Source: Sipunculus nudus (Eukaryota; Annelida; Sipuncula; Golfingiida; Sipunculidae). From it: a stretch of DNA of 64,000 nt. The translations under genes and the position numbers were made by a program. This document shows, in pieces, positions 1-14,500 of the stretch. The stretch is taken from the NCBI GenBank assembly GCA_026874595.1, contig CM049316.1, positions 13,196,839 to 13,260,838 on the forward strand, read 5' to 3'. The notes below the pieces were generated by a model that was not told the DNA's origin, searched no databases, and saw only the letters and a program-made list of their open reading frames with translations. Each line of letters opens with the position of its first letter. Position 1 is the stretch's first letter.

Positions 1-205
1 AAAAATAAAATCAGTACCTTAAATTTTGCCCAACTTTGGCCATGGCATGTTTTTTCCCTGTAAGCATTGTTGATTTAATTTTCATATCTTGCACAAGTAA
101 GGATTTTAGCTTCTAAATTCTGAATTTATAAAAGGAATTGATCAAAAACGAGCTTTTATGAAAGTTTTTATGAAAGTTTTTATGAGGCTGGGTCAGGCAG
201 AAATT

Positions 206-372
206 ACCAGAGAGCCTCTCTTTCTCTCTCTCCTTCTCTCTCTCTCTGGCAGTCTAGCTCTCTCTTTCTCTTTCTCTCTCTCTCTCTCTCCTCTGCTTTT
301 TCTCTTTCTCTCTCCATCTTTCTTTCTCTCTTTCTCTCTCTCTCTCTCTCGCTCTCTCTCTCACCCTAATTG
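206..372. repeat. CT/TCTTT-rich polypyrimidine microsatellite
   Basis: A nearly pure pyrimidine tract of CTCTCT and CTTTCTC units runs for about 165 bases. The 81-residue frame across it is only serine and leucine read-through and is not a gene. Confidence 0.9.
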
Positions 373-1689
373 CCTCCCTCCTCCCTCCATCCCATTTTGT
401 TGACAGGTACTATAAACTAGATACATTAGCTATAAACGTTAATGCAATTTAGAAATGTAATCAACTGAAATATTCACAATCACATGTATGTTATACTGTA
501 AATTTATAGTAACATTCGTAAACTTGGATTAAAATTATGTAATGAAAAAAAGGAATAAATGCAAATATTGTTAATTTTTTTCTTGGCTCAGTAGAATGGG
601 GGGTAAAAAATGATTTGCTTTGTTTCTCCATCTTTCTGCCTGTTTTAAATATTTAATGTTCATGAATTAACTTTTTTTTTATAAGCACTGTTGAATTAAA
701 TTTCATATCCTGTATGTATATGCAAGGGTGTTGTAATTCTCACCATCCCCTTCTTCATCCCACTGAGGCTTTGCTCCTTGGCACTGTGAACAATAGTTCT
801 ATGGCTATAGCATAAAATTTAATAATTAAAGAAAATATCTACAGAGAGACAGAGGCGTTGTAACTCTGATCATAACACAACACCCCCCCCCCCCTCATCA
901 AGTCATTGCACCTGTGGAGTGGGGACGTTATGGCAACTGTATACATAACATAAAATTGATAAATAAAGGTTTACCAAATAAATTGGATCTCATCAGACAA
1001 ATGTGTAAACTGTTGAACTGTCAACAGCTTATCAAAAAGGTAACCAATGGAAAGGCATGGTCAGATCTCAAATATTATTTGCAACATTTTCTTCAATCAT
1101 ATAAACCAACCATGGCCCAGATTACCTCTTCCTCTCAAACTTTATCTACATTTCATCATATTTTTAAGATTTTAACCTTCCAGGTGGTTCAGTACTGTTG
1201 ACCATTTGTCCATAGGTATCTGTGTACATGCCAGAAATTATTTCAATATTGTGTAATATGTAGATGTGAGGGGCATCAAAATAATGTATCTTGTCAAGAC
1301 CGATCTTGTCAAGATATCATATCATACAGTCACAAATTCATAAATCCCCTCATCAGTATAGTTAATCATAACCTTGTATCTGTCAAATTGTTATCTTGCA
1401 GTTTTCCATACACTATAGATCCTTCAACAAATAGACTTATCATCATTATACCACTGACTAGTATACTGTCATTGCATTCATATTTGCTCAAATGAATTGC
1501 TTTTTTGACCCCTCCCAAATTAAATAAGAAATAAACCACAATATTTTACTCCACATTAATCCATCAGTCAGGTTATTTCATGTATCATTTACTCACATAT
1601 TACATTATATTCCTTTATAAAAGGCCAACATGACCATGATATTCATAAGCTTTATCTACTCAATATAGTATCACAATGGTGATACATTT

Positions 1690-1925
1690 ATAGTCCAATC
1701 ATGATCAGCTGAGCGCCGTGACCCATGGGTCCCTTGTTTTTGGGTGCCATGTATCTGTGCACATAGCTAAAGAGTGGTTTGAAGTATCTGCCTAAAATTT
1801 TGTTTGTCCATACATCTTGGATGGCTTTCTCATAAACAAGACTGATGGCACCATCTACAATCATTTTTATGTTGTGTACAAATGAGAGAGAAACGCCCTT
1901 CCTACATTTGTAATTTTCCATTTCG
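1690..1925. repeat. Dispersed repeat fragment with GACCCATGGGTC end motif
   Basis: Positions 1690-1735 match the terminal motif (CAGCTGAGCG, then GACCCATGGGTC) also seen at 26191-26226 and, inverted, at 52352-52390. The part to the right, read on the minus strand, matches the array at about 42170-42700: a degenerate GGTGGCGCCACC followed by CCAAGATGTATGGACA. Two repeat families therefore appear to meet here. The 77-residue minus-strand frame is repeat read-through. Confidence 0.7.
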
Positions 1926-1984
1926 GGATTATTATTAAGAAACCTAAGGGGCTACACAAAATAGTTATTTCAGAAGTAATGTTT

Positions 1985-2135
1985 GTTTAGTACTTGCATT
2001 GTACATATACAAGTTACACATGTACTTTAAAAGTAATGGTGAAGCATGTTATCATGGAAGCATTATACCTGATGTATATCCCATTGCACAGGTTGGCATT
2101 AGGCCTGTAAGCCTTGTTCCTTTACTATTGCCCAA
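1985..2135 (+). repeat. Dispersed repeat, copy 1 (partner at 27262-27430)
   Basis: Shared words include CCTGATG, ATATCCCATTGCA, AGGCCTGTA and CTTGTTA in the same order and spacing as at 27262-27430. The family is not identified and no coding is evident. Confidence 0.65.
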
Positions 2136-2575
2136 TTATGTCTATTATGTTACCAGACTTTGTTATCCAGATTACATTTATAGATTTATTCTCTTGTAAA
2201 TCATATCCATTTTCATATTCTCATGTAACAAATATCTGTTTTACTGATCATTTTGTGCCCAGGCTTGTTCTGCCGAAGTGCTTTCTGTTTTATTCGCTCA
2301 AAAACCTTTATAAGATCTCCTACCAGCCACTTGGTTCGGTCATTTGTAATTTTGTGTTAAGTAGAAACGTGTCTGTATTATTACATGCTATGTAGTGATG
2401 TTACTATATAAAATCAAATGACACATGGTGAACATGATGGGGCTAGTACTGAAAGTTGTTTAAACTTTGCTCATAAGACCTATTAGTTTAATATACTCAC
2501 AGGCATGTGATTCCTTGCACAAAATTAAAATTGTTAGCAGTTGCATTACTTCATCTTAGTTAACTATCTTTGTAG

Positions 2576-5500
2576 ATCTACAGTTTGCCAGATTTTAAGC
2601 TTCATTTTCTGGTGAAGAACTTCCCAGTTGGTCAGAAGGTTTTGGTGGACAGTGTTCAAGTTCAGGAAAGCAGCAGCAGCAAAATGGGGTAAGTATATAA
2701 TAAATGTTATTGTTAAACATCTTTAATGATGGGGTCAGTATTTAATAAATGTTATTGTTACACAGCTTAAATGGTGGGGTCAGTATTTAATAAATGTACT
2801 TGTTACACAGCTTAAATGATGGCGTCAGTATTTAATAAATGTTATCGTAACACTTTTTTAATGATGGGGTCAGTATTAAATAAATGTTATCAGTACACAC
2901 CTTTAATGATTGGGTCAGTATTTAATAAATTTTATCGGTACACATCTTTAATGATAGGCTTGACTGCTATTTTGTATCATATGAAATTAAGTTACATATT
3001 AAAGTACCATTTGCCTGCTGTGTATGGTGTATGTTATCAGATTTTATGCCAGTATTGTGTTTATATGTACTCATATGTATTGCTTTATATATGATGAGTG
3101 TTCATACTGGACTTGTATGATTTCAGAAATTTAGTTCACTTTTCAGTTTTATTTATATGTATATACACACACACACACACACACACACTATTGTTTGATG
3201 GGATATTCTGCTACTGTTGTATTACTTTTATACTAACATTGTTCAGAGTGATAGTACCTCATTATTGGTAAAGGTACTTGAGAGAAAGTCCAAGATGTTC
3301 ATAGAGTATCTAGGTAAAGGCTCAGGTACTTTGGAAAGTAGAGGTACAGATAATAATACATTTATATGTAAGTCAACATTTCCAGTGTGATATATATACC
3401 TGGAGTACATTAATCCGGGTACAGATATTTCATGTACAGGTACTGCTACCAGGCAACTAATGATTTCCAGGTACAGGTACCGGTACAGTGAAATCTGTTT
3501 TAAAGACCACCTGTCTTATAAAACCACCTGTCTATTAAGACCACCCTCGGGTTAACTGAAAGCATTCACATTGGTTATAAATAACCTGTCTAATAATACC
3601 ACCTGTGAATTAAGACCACTTTTGAACAGTCCCATGGGTGGTCTCATAACACAGGTTTCACTGAACTTTGAATTGGATACCTAGGTACAAGTACAGGTAC
3701 CTGGCCCCAGCCCTGACATTGATGTTAATGTAAAACATATCTCAGCTTGTTTGGTATTCTCCTTTCAGGTTTGGGGACAAGTCAGAGGGTCTGCCAGTAA
3801 TCAAGGAGTTGTTGATGGTCGGACTTGGCAGCAGACAGACCCGTCCATTCCTTATGGTAAGATGCTTTTCTTGGAAACTTAGCCAACATTATGAAATATA
3901 CTAAAACTAAATACAACTAGAAATCTGCATTCTTTGGAATGCAAGCCTCCACCTTGTGGGGCCAAAGTGGGGGTCCCTACCGTGGGATGTTCCTAAAACA
4001 ATGTTTTTATTCACTATGTATCCCATACTTTCAGGTACATTCATGCATAAATGACTGTACATTTCTTCATGGGTCCATTCCCTAAATGCCCTGAAAATTT
4101 CACAAGATTCCTTTTATGATTGCTTGAGTAATAATGTGAACAAACACACGAATAGGGATGAACACAAACCCTCCTTGCAGAGGCAACTAAATACAATGAA
4201 AATGCTACAGTGACATCACATGTTGTAAGGTATACAGAATATAATCACTTCTCCCTTACCCCATGGCTCAACCATCCACTTTAAAACTTTGGCGAAAAGT
4301 GTGGACAGACAAAGTAAAAACGATAAAATCATAGAAATTTATCCTCATAAACATGAAGCGAACCATCATATGTGGTGGTTGGTCCCTTTATTATATGTGA
4401 CGTCAGTGATGAGATGGTGTCTGGTTACGTTACAGGCGAGAGCAAATGATAACCTGTTGATGTACGAAGCATTCCCATACCACACGGGAGGGGCAAACGA
4501 CAAACACCTGAAGCTGAGGTTCAAGAAGATCCCGCACGGACTGATTGTGAAGAGCAAGAAGCAGCGAGGGAAAAAGAAAATGGAGGAAAGTGACCAGAGT
4601 CCGCTCAATGACACCATCAAATGGCTAAGACCATTCACAGACATATCAGGATACGCCGGAGTGAGTAGACCCAATCAGATCCAGGGTTCCCAAGGCCTAA
4701 AAATGTCATGAATTTTGAAATTTTTAATTTCACTATGATTTTTCCGGAATTTTAAAAAATCATGAAAAAGTCAAGAGAATTTAAATTCCAGACTGTCTAA
4801 ATATTTCTCTCATCCATCTCTTACTATCAATAAATTAATTATGATTTAATGAATATATTAAAATATCCAAAATCATGGAGTGATGGTTGGGAATTTTTCT
4901 TTTAAATCGTGAAAAAGTTGTGAAAATGGAGGAATCATGAGATAATAGAAACAGGATTGGCATGATTTTAACAATAACAGTTTTTACCAGTTTTGGAACA
5001 TTTACCACATTCTCCTTTGGTTTGAACTGGGAACCTGGAGTTCATTTCTTAAAATCCTGAGCAGTGTCCCACCATGTGTGTCGATGTTTCAGATGGTTTA
5101 TATGGTCCATGTCTGGTTATTTTGCTGTTGTTTGTGTCACTTTGATTTGATGTTTAATGCTGACTTTTGTGAGCCCATACCGAAATCTGTCCCCTGTCTC
5201 CCTCTTCTTGGTGTACATGGGAATGTAACTTAAATGCTGGTTTTTTATTGTAGGTATTTTTATGTGGGCCGTACCCTCATTGGATATTCATGACCTACCG
5301 TGGTGTGCTGAGGATGCACCCCATGGGGATTGACGGAGCCGTCACGTGCTTTGCTTCCTTCAACAATGTCAACTGTCCTAAGGGCTTCCTGTATTTCAAC
5401 AGACAGGTGAGATGTAGCAGTAATTGAGTCCTTTTTGATGAATTATAATACAAACTTGGACATAAAATTCAGTTTTCCACAGTGTAGGCCATGTTGGAAA

Positions 5501-8500
5501 TACAGTAATACCACCTCAAAACAAAGACCACTTTTTCACGCCCCCTATTTGTGCACTTTCTAACAAACCTCACTTAGACAGCAACCTTGAAAATCCCATT
5601 GATGGTCGTAATTTTGAGGTTTCACTGCATTTTCAGGCTTCTAGGGCAGTGATTTCTCATTAAAAAAAATGTTTCATATTTCCCAACCAAAATCAAGAAA
5701 TTTGGAGACATCTTCAGGGCACTATGAAAACTAAAACATGGTCTCTATGACATGTGGAGACATCCTAGGTGAAAATCTTATATTTATAAAAGAAATTCAC
5801 TCAACATTTGTCCTCAGTGTTCTCTGAAACCGCATTGGGTATGAAACTGTGCCACACCTCATTCTAAAGGTTATTGTCCCCGCAGTGACATGGGCGATAG
5901 GAGAATATATAATTTTAAATGTACATATAATTTTGAGTGATTTTTCCGTTTTTACTGACTTGTGCGGAGGTTAGACCGAGCACAGATGAACAGCCTTCAG
6001 ATATGACCTGAATGCAAGCATAGTGGTCACTCAACCTCAAACACTAAGGACTATTGTTCATATGAATAACACTTGCTTTCAGTGAAAGGATTCGCGCATC
6101 TCTGGCCTCACATTTGACCCAGGCTCACTCGCTTTATGAAATGCAGGGTTCAACCCAAGAGGATAAATGACAAAACCTAATTCAAGGTTCCAATTTTAGG
6201 AACAGGGGTGGGCTTGAGTTGGGTGGTGGCAGGGTTTCAGGGCTCAGAATTGGTCTTATATGATGATAAAAAAGGTTGCGGCGGCTCAAAATGGGATACA
6301 AACCCTCTGCATGGAGTCTCATTGGGTCCATTTCTGCTACTTTCGAGGTATGCATATTTCTGTTTCTTTCTTTAGGAACAGTTTCCTTGCAACATACATT
6401 TAATTAATCTTTCATGTGTTCCTCACATCAACCTATTCTTTATACGTCCAACAATGAATCCAGTAAAATATCATCCAAAACCTGAATGCCCCCATGTCTC
6501 ATGCCGGTTCGCAATGTAAACATCCTCACTGACTAGGTCTTCAAGGTAAACAGACTGGGGTATGAATTTCTTGCCACGAGCACAGCACCACAAAATAATG
6601 TAAACAATATTTGTACATATCTTATTGAGACAGTATCCCACTGAAAACCTATATTTTCTTTTAACTTTTAGAATAAAAATGAGCCAACATTCCACATCTT
6701 GTTTAATATATCTCCCCAACCCCGGTAAAAAGCTTGGTATACCAGGTTTTCAGCTAGTAAAAACTAAAACATTGATAAGGCAAGCATGAATGACAACAAG
6801 AAGCAGAAGTGGGGGACATAAATTCCACAAATTTGCTTATTACCTGATTACCTTGTTACATTATAAATCTAATTATCCTATGTTTTGGTGAAGGTAATGT
6901 GGTAATTTGATATGTTTTTTTGCAGGGAGAGCTCAGAATCTCAGTGCTTCCCACACACCTGACCTACGACGCCCCCTGGCCGGTGAGGAAGGTACCACTG
7001 AGGTGCACCCCACACTTTGTCATGTATCACCCTGAGAGCAAGGTAATAAAACACCAGAGGTGTAGCTTTGTTTTGTTTTCTTTTGTAATCATATAGATGG
7101 GATGCCATTTACCAGTGGCACATTTAGCTTGCTGATTATCTTCCATCTTTTGATTAACAAGGGGGATACCAAAGTTTTACCCCAACCCATATTTTGCTAA
7201 TTAAGATGATGTAGTTTACAATAAAACTTACACTAAAATGATTATAATTTTTCAGATTTCAGAGTGAATTAACATCAAAACTGTCTCACTTATTTTATAC
7301 AGTCACTAATTATGAAAGTAACACGCTGATTACTATAAACCTAGAGAAATGTTTAGACTCATTCTTCGACTTATATACAACATCTATCAGTATTATTGTT
7401 AATTGCTCACATTTATACAGATTTAAATCAGAGCTTAATTTTATAAGAAGATTAATTCTCTTGTTTGCAAATTGTGTGTGTGTTGTTGGGGGGGGGGATA
7501 ATAAATGGTATATCCCCCTTTGTTTGTAAAAGGAGGTGTGTGGGGTTGGGGACCAAAAAGCAGTAATATTTCAAGGCTAGCAATACTTAATTAAATATTA
7601 CTTTATGATTAGTAACATCCAGAAACTGAGGTGAAAATATTAGTTTCATATCTGGATACAGCAGTTATTGCACTTTCCTTGGGCAATTTGTAATATTTCT
7701 TAATTAATCTATTTTATAAGCATTATGACTTCACAATAAATATTATACAAATGTTATATTTTGTACCATATGGATTCTTCAGGAAATCTTTATAAGTATT
7801 ACCCATGCATTTAAGTTTCAAAGAAGATGGAATAATCTCAGGTATTTGCAACATTTTCATAGGGTTTTCAACATTTTCAAGGTAGAACGTTGTTCAGGCC
7901 TAGCATTCGTCTTTCAGACATACTCTGTGGTTACGAGCATACCGGACCTCTGCAGCAGAATCTGCCGCGTGGTCGGCGAGGGAGAAAAAGTGTTTGAGGA
8001 CCAGACTAGAGGTAAGGTCAACTGACTTTGTATTCATAACTCACATTGCAACATGTACAACTCATTCACCTATATCTCCTAATGGCCAACTAAAGTTTTG
8101 GAAATATAGTTTAATTTTGTGTGCTTAATATTCTGTTAGTTGTTTGCGCATCTATGTAAGTCTGTGAAGAGCGTTTCTCTACTGGACTTGAGATGGACTC
8201 AGTCTGATTTAAGGAGTCTTTACCTCCGAGTAAAAGTGGACTTGAGTCCAGACTCGCGTCCAAGTCCGACTTAAGTCCTGCATTACTGATATCATATAAG
8301 AAGCAAATATTTAATTCACCAAGAACATTTTTTCCTCTGAAAGCGTGGCTTTATATGAAACATCAGACTCAAACAGAAGTTCATTTTCTGAACTTTTATT
8401 TTAGTTTTGAATTAGAGGGGATTATGTTTTACTTCTTGAGATAAATGGTAGCTTCTAAAATTGGCCACATATGTCACTACCTGTCAATCATTTGCTCTAT

Positions 8501-11500
8501 CAACACAGTTCCAACTTTAAATGGCATCCCAAATGGAAAAACAAGGCCAGCAATGCCAAGTTGTAAGTTGACAACAGAACTCTCTCAAGTTTTAAGTTTG
8601 TCAGCAGTGACTTGAAATGGATGCACACTGAAAGTGTGAAGGGACCAGGCTGATTTTAAAATCTTGTGCGGACCATTCTTTTTGTTTGGTTATTTTGTAT
8701 CAATTATTTACAGATGACAGGTTCATTTACCCCACCATCAACAGATACACTGTCCAGCTGTTCTCACCAATTAGCTGGGAAGCCATCCCATCAACAAAGT
8801 AAGTTTAAATGTTTTATTTAGTTTAAATCTTTTTAAAATGTTTAAATGTTAAAAACCCATCTTGATAGCAAACACTTTGTAGGTATTGAGTTCTCATAAA
8901 TTTGAACCTATTTACCTTTGATTTTTCTTCAGTAGTACTGTTCAGTTGTATATGATCACTTACATAAAAATAAGGTTTTATTTTCATAATCATTTCCTGC
9001 ACCCACAGGTTTTGTGCACACTACATGCCACTCTTATATATTCAGTTTAATAGTAAATTATAGGAAAAATCTCATTCACTAAATAAATTGAATGCTTTAT
9101 GGTTAATATGTATAAATCATTTTTGAGATGTATATGAAGATGAGCCATGTCAAGGGTGATAGGGTCGGGGGTGCAGTGGGTGATTTTTCACTTCCTCAGT
9201 TCAATATTAGCATGTGCTGTGAACAGGACAGTCATGTCTTTCAATGGTCAAATATTCAATACACATGAATGTACTGAACATTAATGAATGGAAATATGTC
9301 ATATGGCACAGTTCTTTGTAGAATGTTATAATCATAGATAACTGCAGGGGCAGTCCATGGACTCCACATTGCGTCAGTCACTAAAAAAGCAATTAAGAGT
9401 CCATTCTTATGGGCTAGCTATGCCCCTGCTTTAAGTTAAAATATACATTTAACTTTTTCTATCAAGACATAAAAGCAGTACATATTTGTAGCGTTTTTTT
9501 TTTCAGGATGAAGTATAATTCTTTAAGAGTGTTAATATTCACACGGTTTATATGAGATAATTTTTGTGTAACCAGGATAGAGCTGTCAGAGTTTGAGCAT
9601 GTCACCTCGGCTAAATGTGTTTACCTGAAGTCAGAGGGCACAGTTAGTGGAAAACAGGGCTTCATTGTCATGGCAACCAACATCAGTGTGAACGAGGAGG
9701 TGACATCCAGGGGAAGGGTAAGTGTGATTAGTTCTGTGACCATTATCTATGAACAGTTATGTGGACCTATTTATCATTCTGTATATGATAGTAAAACCAG
9801 TGACAGTGCCAGCATACCATGATGTAGGAAAAATAAGGGCGAGGGAGAAAGACTGCCTCAGCCATCCCAAAAAATGGCAATATAATTAGACCATACACAC
9901 AGAATAAGTGTAGTTTAGTGGGTTTCTCCTAAGGCTTTCTTTACAGTCATTTTCCCATATTGTAAACATTATAATTACTCTGTATCATAGAGGAGGTGTA
10001 TACCAGCTGTGATTCAGTAGGCACTTAAAATTTGGCTGGTAAACCTAACACAAGTTGTGATCAGGGTTATAGCTACACCAGTCGGTGCCAGTCAGGGGTA
10101 GCTGGGACTGGCTTCTGTTGGCCAGCACAAAGCTAACATTTGCAACCGACCGGTACAAATTTTTAAAGATCATCAAAAACCAAGCTACCAGCAATGAAAT
10201 GTTGGTTATTTATAACCCAAAACTACATTGAATTTGTACCTCATAAGTAGGTTTACAAAAATGAATCAATCCAGAGCTAAAATAACCATTAAAAATAAAA
10301 TTATAACACATAGAACAACGCAAAGATCAAGCTTACATATTCTGAAACCTGATAACCCCCTGCGAGACCACCTCCGCTTGCTTCGCCAGTGTTTGTAAAT
10401 ATAGCCAGCACTCAAATTTGTCTAGCTATAACCCTGGTGATGATACAAGCCATATAGAAGAATGCTTGCAGTGGTCTTCCAACATTTTGCATTCATATTG
10501 TGGTAAACAGCCTATAATCTTAACATTAGGCTAAGAATGATGAATTAACACAGAAGAATACCTGTGAACTCACAACCAAAAATGAAACTTTGCCTCTATG
10601 GCAATGAGTCATTTCCCGTATCACGTAAAAATTGGCTGCATCCAGAATCCTGTGCACGCCATGCATGTATTCATGTGGTCAGAATTTCAACAAACATGCA
10701 GAGGGATTTACCAATATGCTGAGATAAAACAGAATTTTGTGATGTCTTGTTAAAAAGTATACTGAAGAAAGCTAACAAATGGTCTGGTCTATGACAAGTG
10801 ACTATGTACTTGTAGGCCATAAGGCATAGTCAGAAATGATGAAAAAATTTGCATCAACATAGAGCCTTAAAGTGCTTTCCTTTCTAAAGGATGTAATGGC
10901 ACTCTGACAGCCAGTACACTGATCGTAATCTCTAATGTCAGAGGGCCGAAATGGTGTTAGGTGTATACCTACAGAAAAATATTTACCAATATGCTGCGAT
11001 AAAGCAGCATTTTGTGATGTCTTGTTAGAAAATATACTAAAAAAAGCTAACAAATGGTCTGGTTTATGACAAGTGACTATGTACTTGTAGGCCATAATGC
11101 ATAGTCAGAAATGATGAAAATATTTGCATCAACACAGAGCCTTAAAGTGCTTTCCTCACTGTAGGATATAATGGCACTCTGACAGCCAGTACACTGATCG
11201 TAGACCCCTTTATATCAGAGGGCAGAAATGGTGTTAGGTGTATACCTACAAAAAAATAAATGTTGTAAGTGGAATAATTTGAGTGTATAGTTCAATGTGT
11301 GCTAAAGTCTTAGTTTCTGCAATAATCATTGGTCATGGTGTTTTTAATGATGTTGTGGATGTCACAGTGTAAGAAATGGCTTGAGACCATTGCAAACCAA
11401 AATTTGAAGTTGTGTTTCCTAGAAAACTCAATATTTAACATAACAAGATATCGCTCAAGTCAAAACTCTCATGTGTGGTAGAAAATTACAGCCTGCCTGA

Positions 11501-14500
11501 AAAACTGCAAATAACCAACTAGCACCCAAGTGTCTGGCCTGTCAAGCCTATTTAAACAGCTCAGCAGTGTATGCACTGAGCATAACGTGTTACTGATTGT
11601 CATGATATTCATTATAGACTTTTCTTCAAAGACTATAGCAGAGTTGAAATGAAACCTGTTGTAAACAGGAATGTGAAAAAGCCTAGGTATGAAAAATAGC
11701 ATAAGTAAATTAAGAACATAATCTTGATTCCGCTGGCCAGCAAAATAATTCAGTCGAAAGCTACACAAGGTCTTTCATTTATGGATGAATGTCAAGTTTT
11801 GAAAGTTTCATGCTGTGAAATTGTAAAATTGATAAATATTTTTATGGTGAATGCTTTTAAAATGTTACAGATCTACATACTGGATGTGATTGAGGTGGTT
11901 CCTGAGCCAGGTCAACCACTCACCAAGAATAAACTCAAGGTGACCCCATGTTGTCATAGTAACAATTTAAAACAATAACACATATAAGCTACCAGTATCA
12001 GTCAAAACTCACACATTCATTTTCAGCTCCGTGTTATTTATGCAGTCACAACTTTTCTCCAACTAATAAGAAAAGAACTGTATTCTCATGCACAAAATGG
12101 ATGTGTCAGACATATCCTGTTTCCAACATTTTCATCTTATCTTAAACATCTGTTATGTTTTTCACAGTCAGTAAAACTGTTCTATTGTTTGCCTAACAGA
12201 GTGTTGTTATTGTCTCTTCTGATTAAACCTGTTTTAATTTAAGACGGTACCTGCTAAAAAAGTGGATAAGAGCCTGCAGAAAAATGCAAATAAATGGGCA
12301 CTTCTCAGCTTTTATTTCATTAAGGTAGAACCAACATTGTCTTAATAAGATCCACTTTATAACACAATAAAAATCAGGAGCATTTATTGTGTTATGTCTG
12401 TTTTAACTATTTGTAGATTGATAAAGCTGAAACCTGTCTATTTATTTCAGGTTGTATATGACAAGGAGCAGAAGGGACCAGTCACTGCCCTAGATGCGGT
12501 CAATGGCTTCCTGGTCTCAGCTATTGGACAAAAGGTAAATCAGTGTGTCTAGTAATTTTTGTTAATATATCTGTATAGTATGTTTCTGCACTGTTTTTAT
12601 GAATTAAGAATTACATGTGTATTGATCACTGGAAAATTTAGATGCTTGTCCTGGAAATATCGGAAACATGGAATATCTGATTCCTAGACTCCTAGAGCCC
12701 AAAAGCACACACCTGAAATACCCACTTACACATACCTTTTAATTTCCCTATCGACATGTTGAGTTTTCTGCTTTCTCATTTTTTCAGATTCACATTTTAA
12801 AATGTTTTGCCCTGCCCTTTCAGATTTACATTTACATTGTACTCTCTTTTAATATTTATATTATGAGACTCTTTGTACTCTCCTTTCATATTTACATTTT
12901 GAGACATTTTGTACTCTCATATTTACATTATGAGACTTTTTTGTACTCTACTTTCAGATTAACATTTTGAGGAGACATTTTGTACTCCTCTTTAATATTT
13001 ACATTTTGAGACATTGTACTCTCCTTTAATATTTAAATTATGAGACTCTTTGTACTCTCCTTTCAAATTTACATTTTGAGGAGACATTTTGTACTATTCT
13101 TTCATATTTACATTTTGAGACATTGTACTCTCCTTTAATATTTATATTATGAGACTCTTTGTACTCTCCTTTCAAATTTACATTTTTAGACATTTTGCAC
13201 TCTCCCTTCATATTTTCATTTTTAGACATTTTGCACTCTCCTTTCAGATCAGCATTTCAAGATGTTCTGTCCTCTCCTTTCAGATTTACATTTGGACACT
13301 GAAGGACGATGACCTGAGTGGGGTGGCATTCATCGACACACAGATCTACATCTGTTCTCTGGCGGTCATTAAGAACATGATCCTGGTGGGTGACTTGTTG
13401 AAGAGCGTGTCACTGCTGAGGTACCAGCCAGAAATGAAGGTCCTGTCACTAGTCAGCCGGGTGAGTTACTCCAAGGTTTATCCAGGGTTCACCATGTGGT
13501 CTTGTAATGTGCATGTACCTGAAAGTTTTGTATGCATCTATAAACCCCTTAGATTTCATGTCCTGCAAAAAGTGGTAAATTTCAGCATGTTTGATATATA
13601 TTGCACTAAAAGCTTATTTTGTCCTTGATAAACACCCGCATGTATAGCAGTAAATGCTTAATTATTGGGGATCTGCTTGAAAAATGGTTCCCTATGGTGA
13701 TCACTTTGTCCGTCAGTTTTTAGAAACTTGCAGGTTCAGGACCTGTACAGTCCCAAACCTCTAGTTGATGCTATACTAATGGACTCGTGAAACACCTTTA
13801 CAAACCCCATTCCTTGATTTGTATAGAAGTGTCACATGGTATTTTTGCCTACTTTGGTAAACACTTGGGTGCCAACTCTGATGTCCCTGCCCATTGTCAC
13901 ATTAATTTAAAAAAAAAAAACACATTTTTGCTGGTCTGTGACATAATAACTACATGTTGAGTATATTTTTTTTCTCTCTCTCTTTTCAGGATGTTAAGCC
14001 TCTGGAAGTCTATGCTACAGAGTTTATGGTAGACAATGCTCAGCTCAACTTCCTAGGTCAGTATCTGTTTACATTTGTATAAGTGTATGAACAAATCGGA
14101 CTCCGGACACATTGTTTCAGTTTGCACAGGGGCATGTATGGTTTGTTAGTTTCCCACCAGATGGCATCCCAGTGAACTGTGGTTCTCTTTATGATACCAT
14201 TTCTTAAAATGTGCAAGTACCTTTAACTGTAATACTCAGACATAAAATAACTGTGTTGTAGGTTTGTTTGTAAGATGGTGATAATAAATTAAATCAGAGT
14301 GTTTGAAATGAATAAAAAATACTAAAAATGAAAGTAAGAAATAATAAGTAAACATACATATTACCCCACCTTGCAAATATTATGTTCATTTGAAATTTGC
14401 CTGGTGTTTGTAACTGTAAAAAAACAAGAAGGTGCCCTTTATGTTAAGATATTGCTATCCTGGATTTTATCTTGTACATTAAGTGAGTATTGCAGTAACA

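Larger units (their letters stand above)
1..2575. other. AT-rich non-coding sequence left of the first CPSF1 exon
   Basis: No exon could be recognised here. The stretch holds a CT microsatellite, a C run near 883-894, a fragment of a dispersed repeat at 1690-1925 and one copy of a second dispersed repeat at 1985-2135. It is probably an intron of CPSF1, because the first exon seen begins in the middle of the protein with a normal acceptor (inference). The preceding exon would be expected to encode residues ending just before the conserved IYSLPD segment; nothing matching was found. Confidence 0.6.

Noticed and set aside
914-1201. 95-residue frame as an upstream CPSF1 exon
   Set aside because: No similarity to the CPSF160 region expected before IYSLPD and no supporting splice pattern.
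4289-4711. 140-residue plus-strand frame taken whole as a gene
   Set aside because: Only 4436-4660 is CPSF1 exon; the rest is intron read through across both splice sites.
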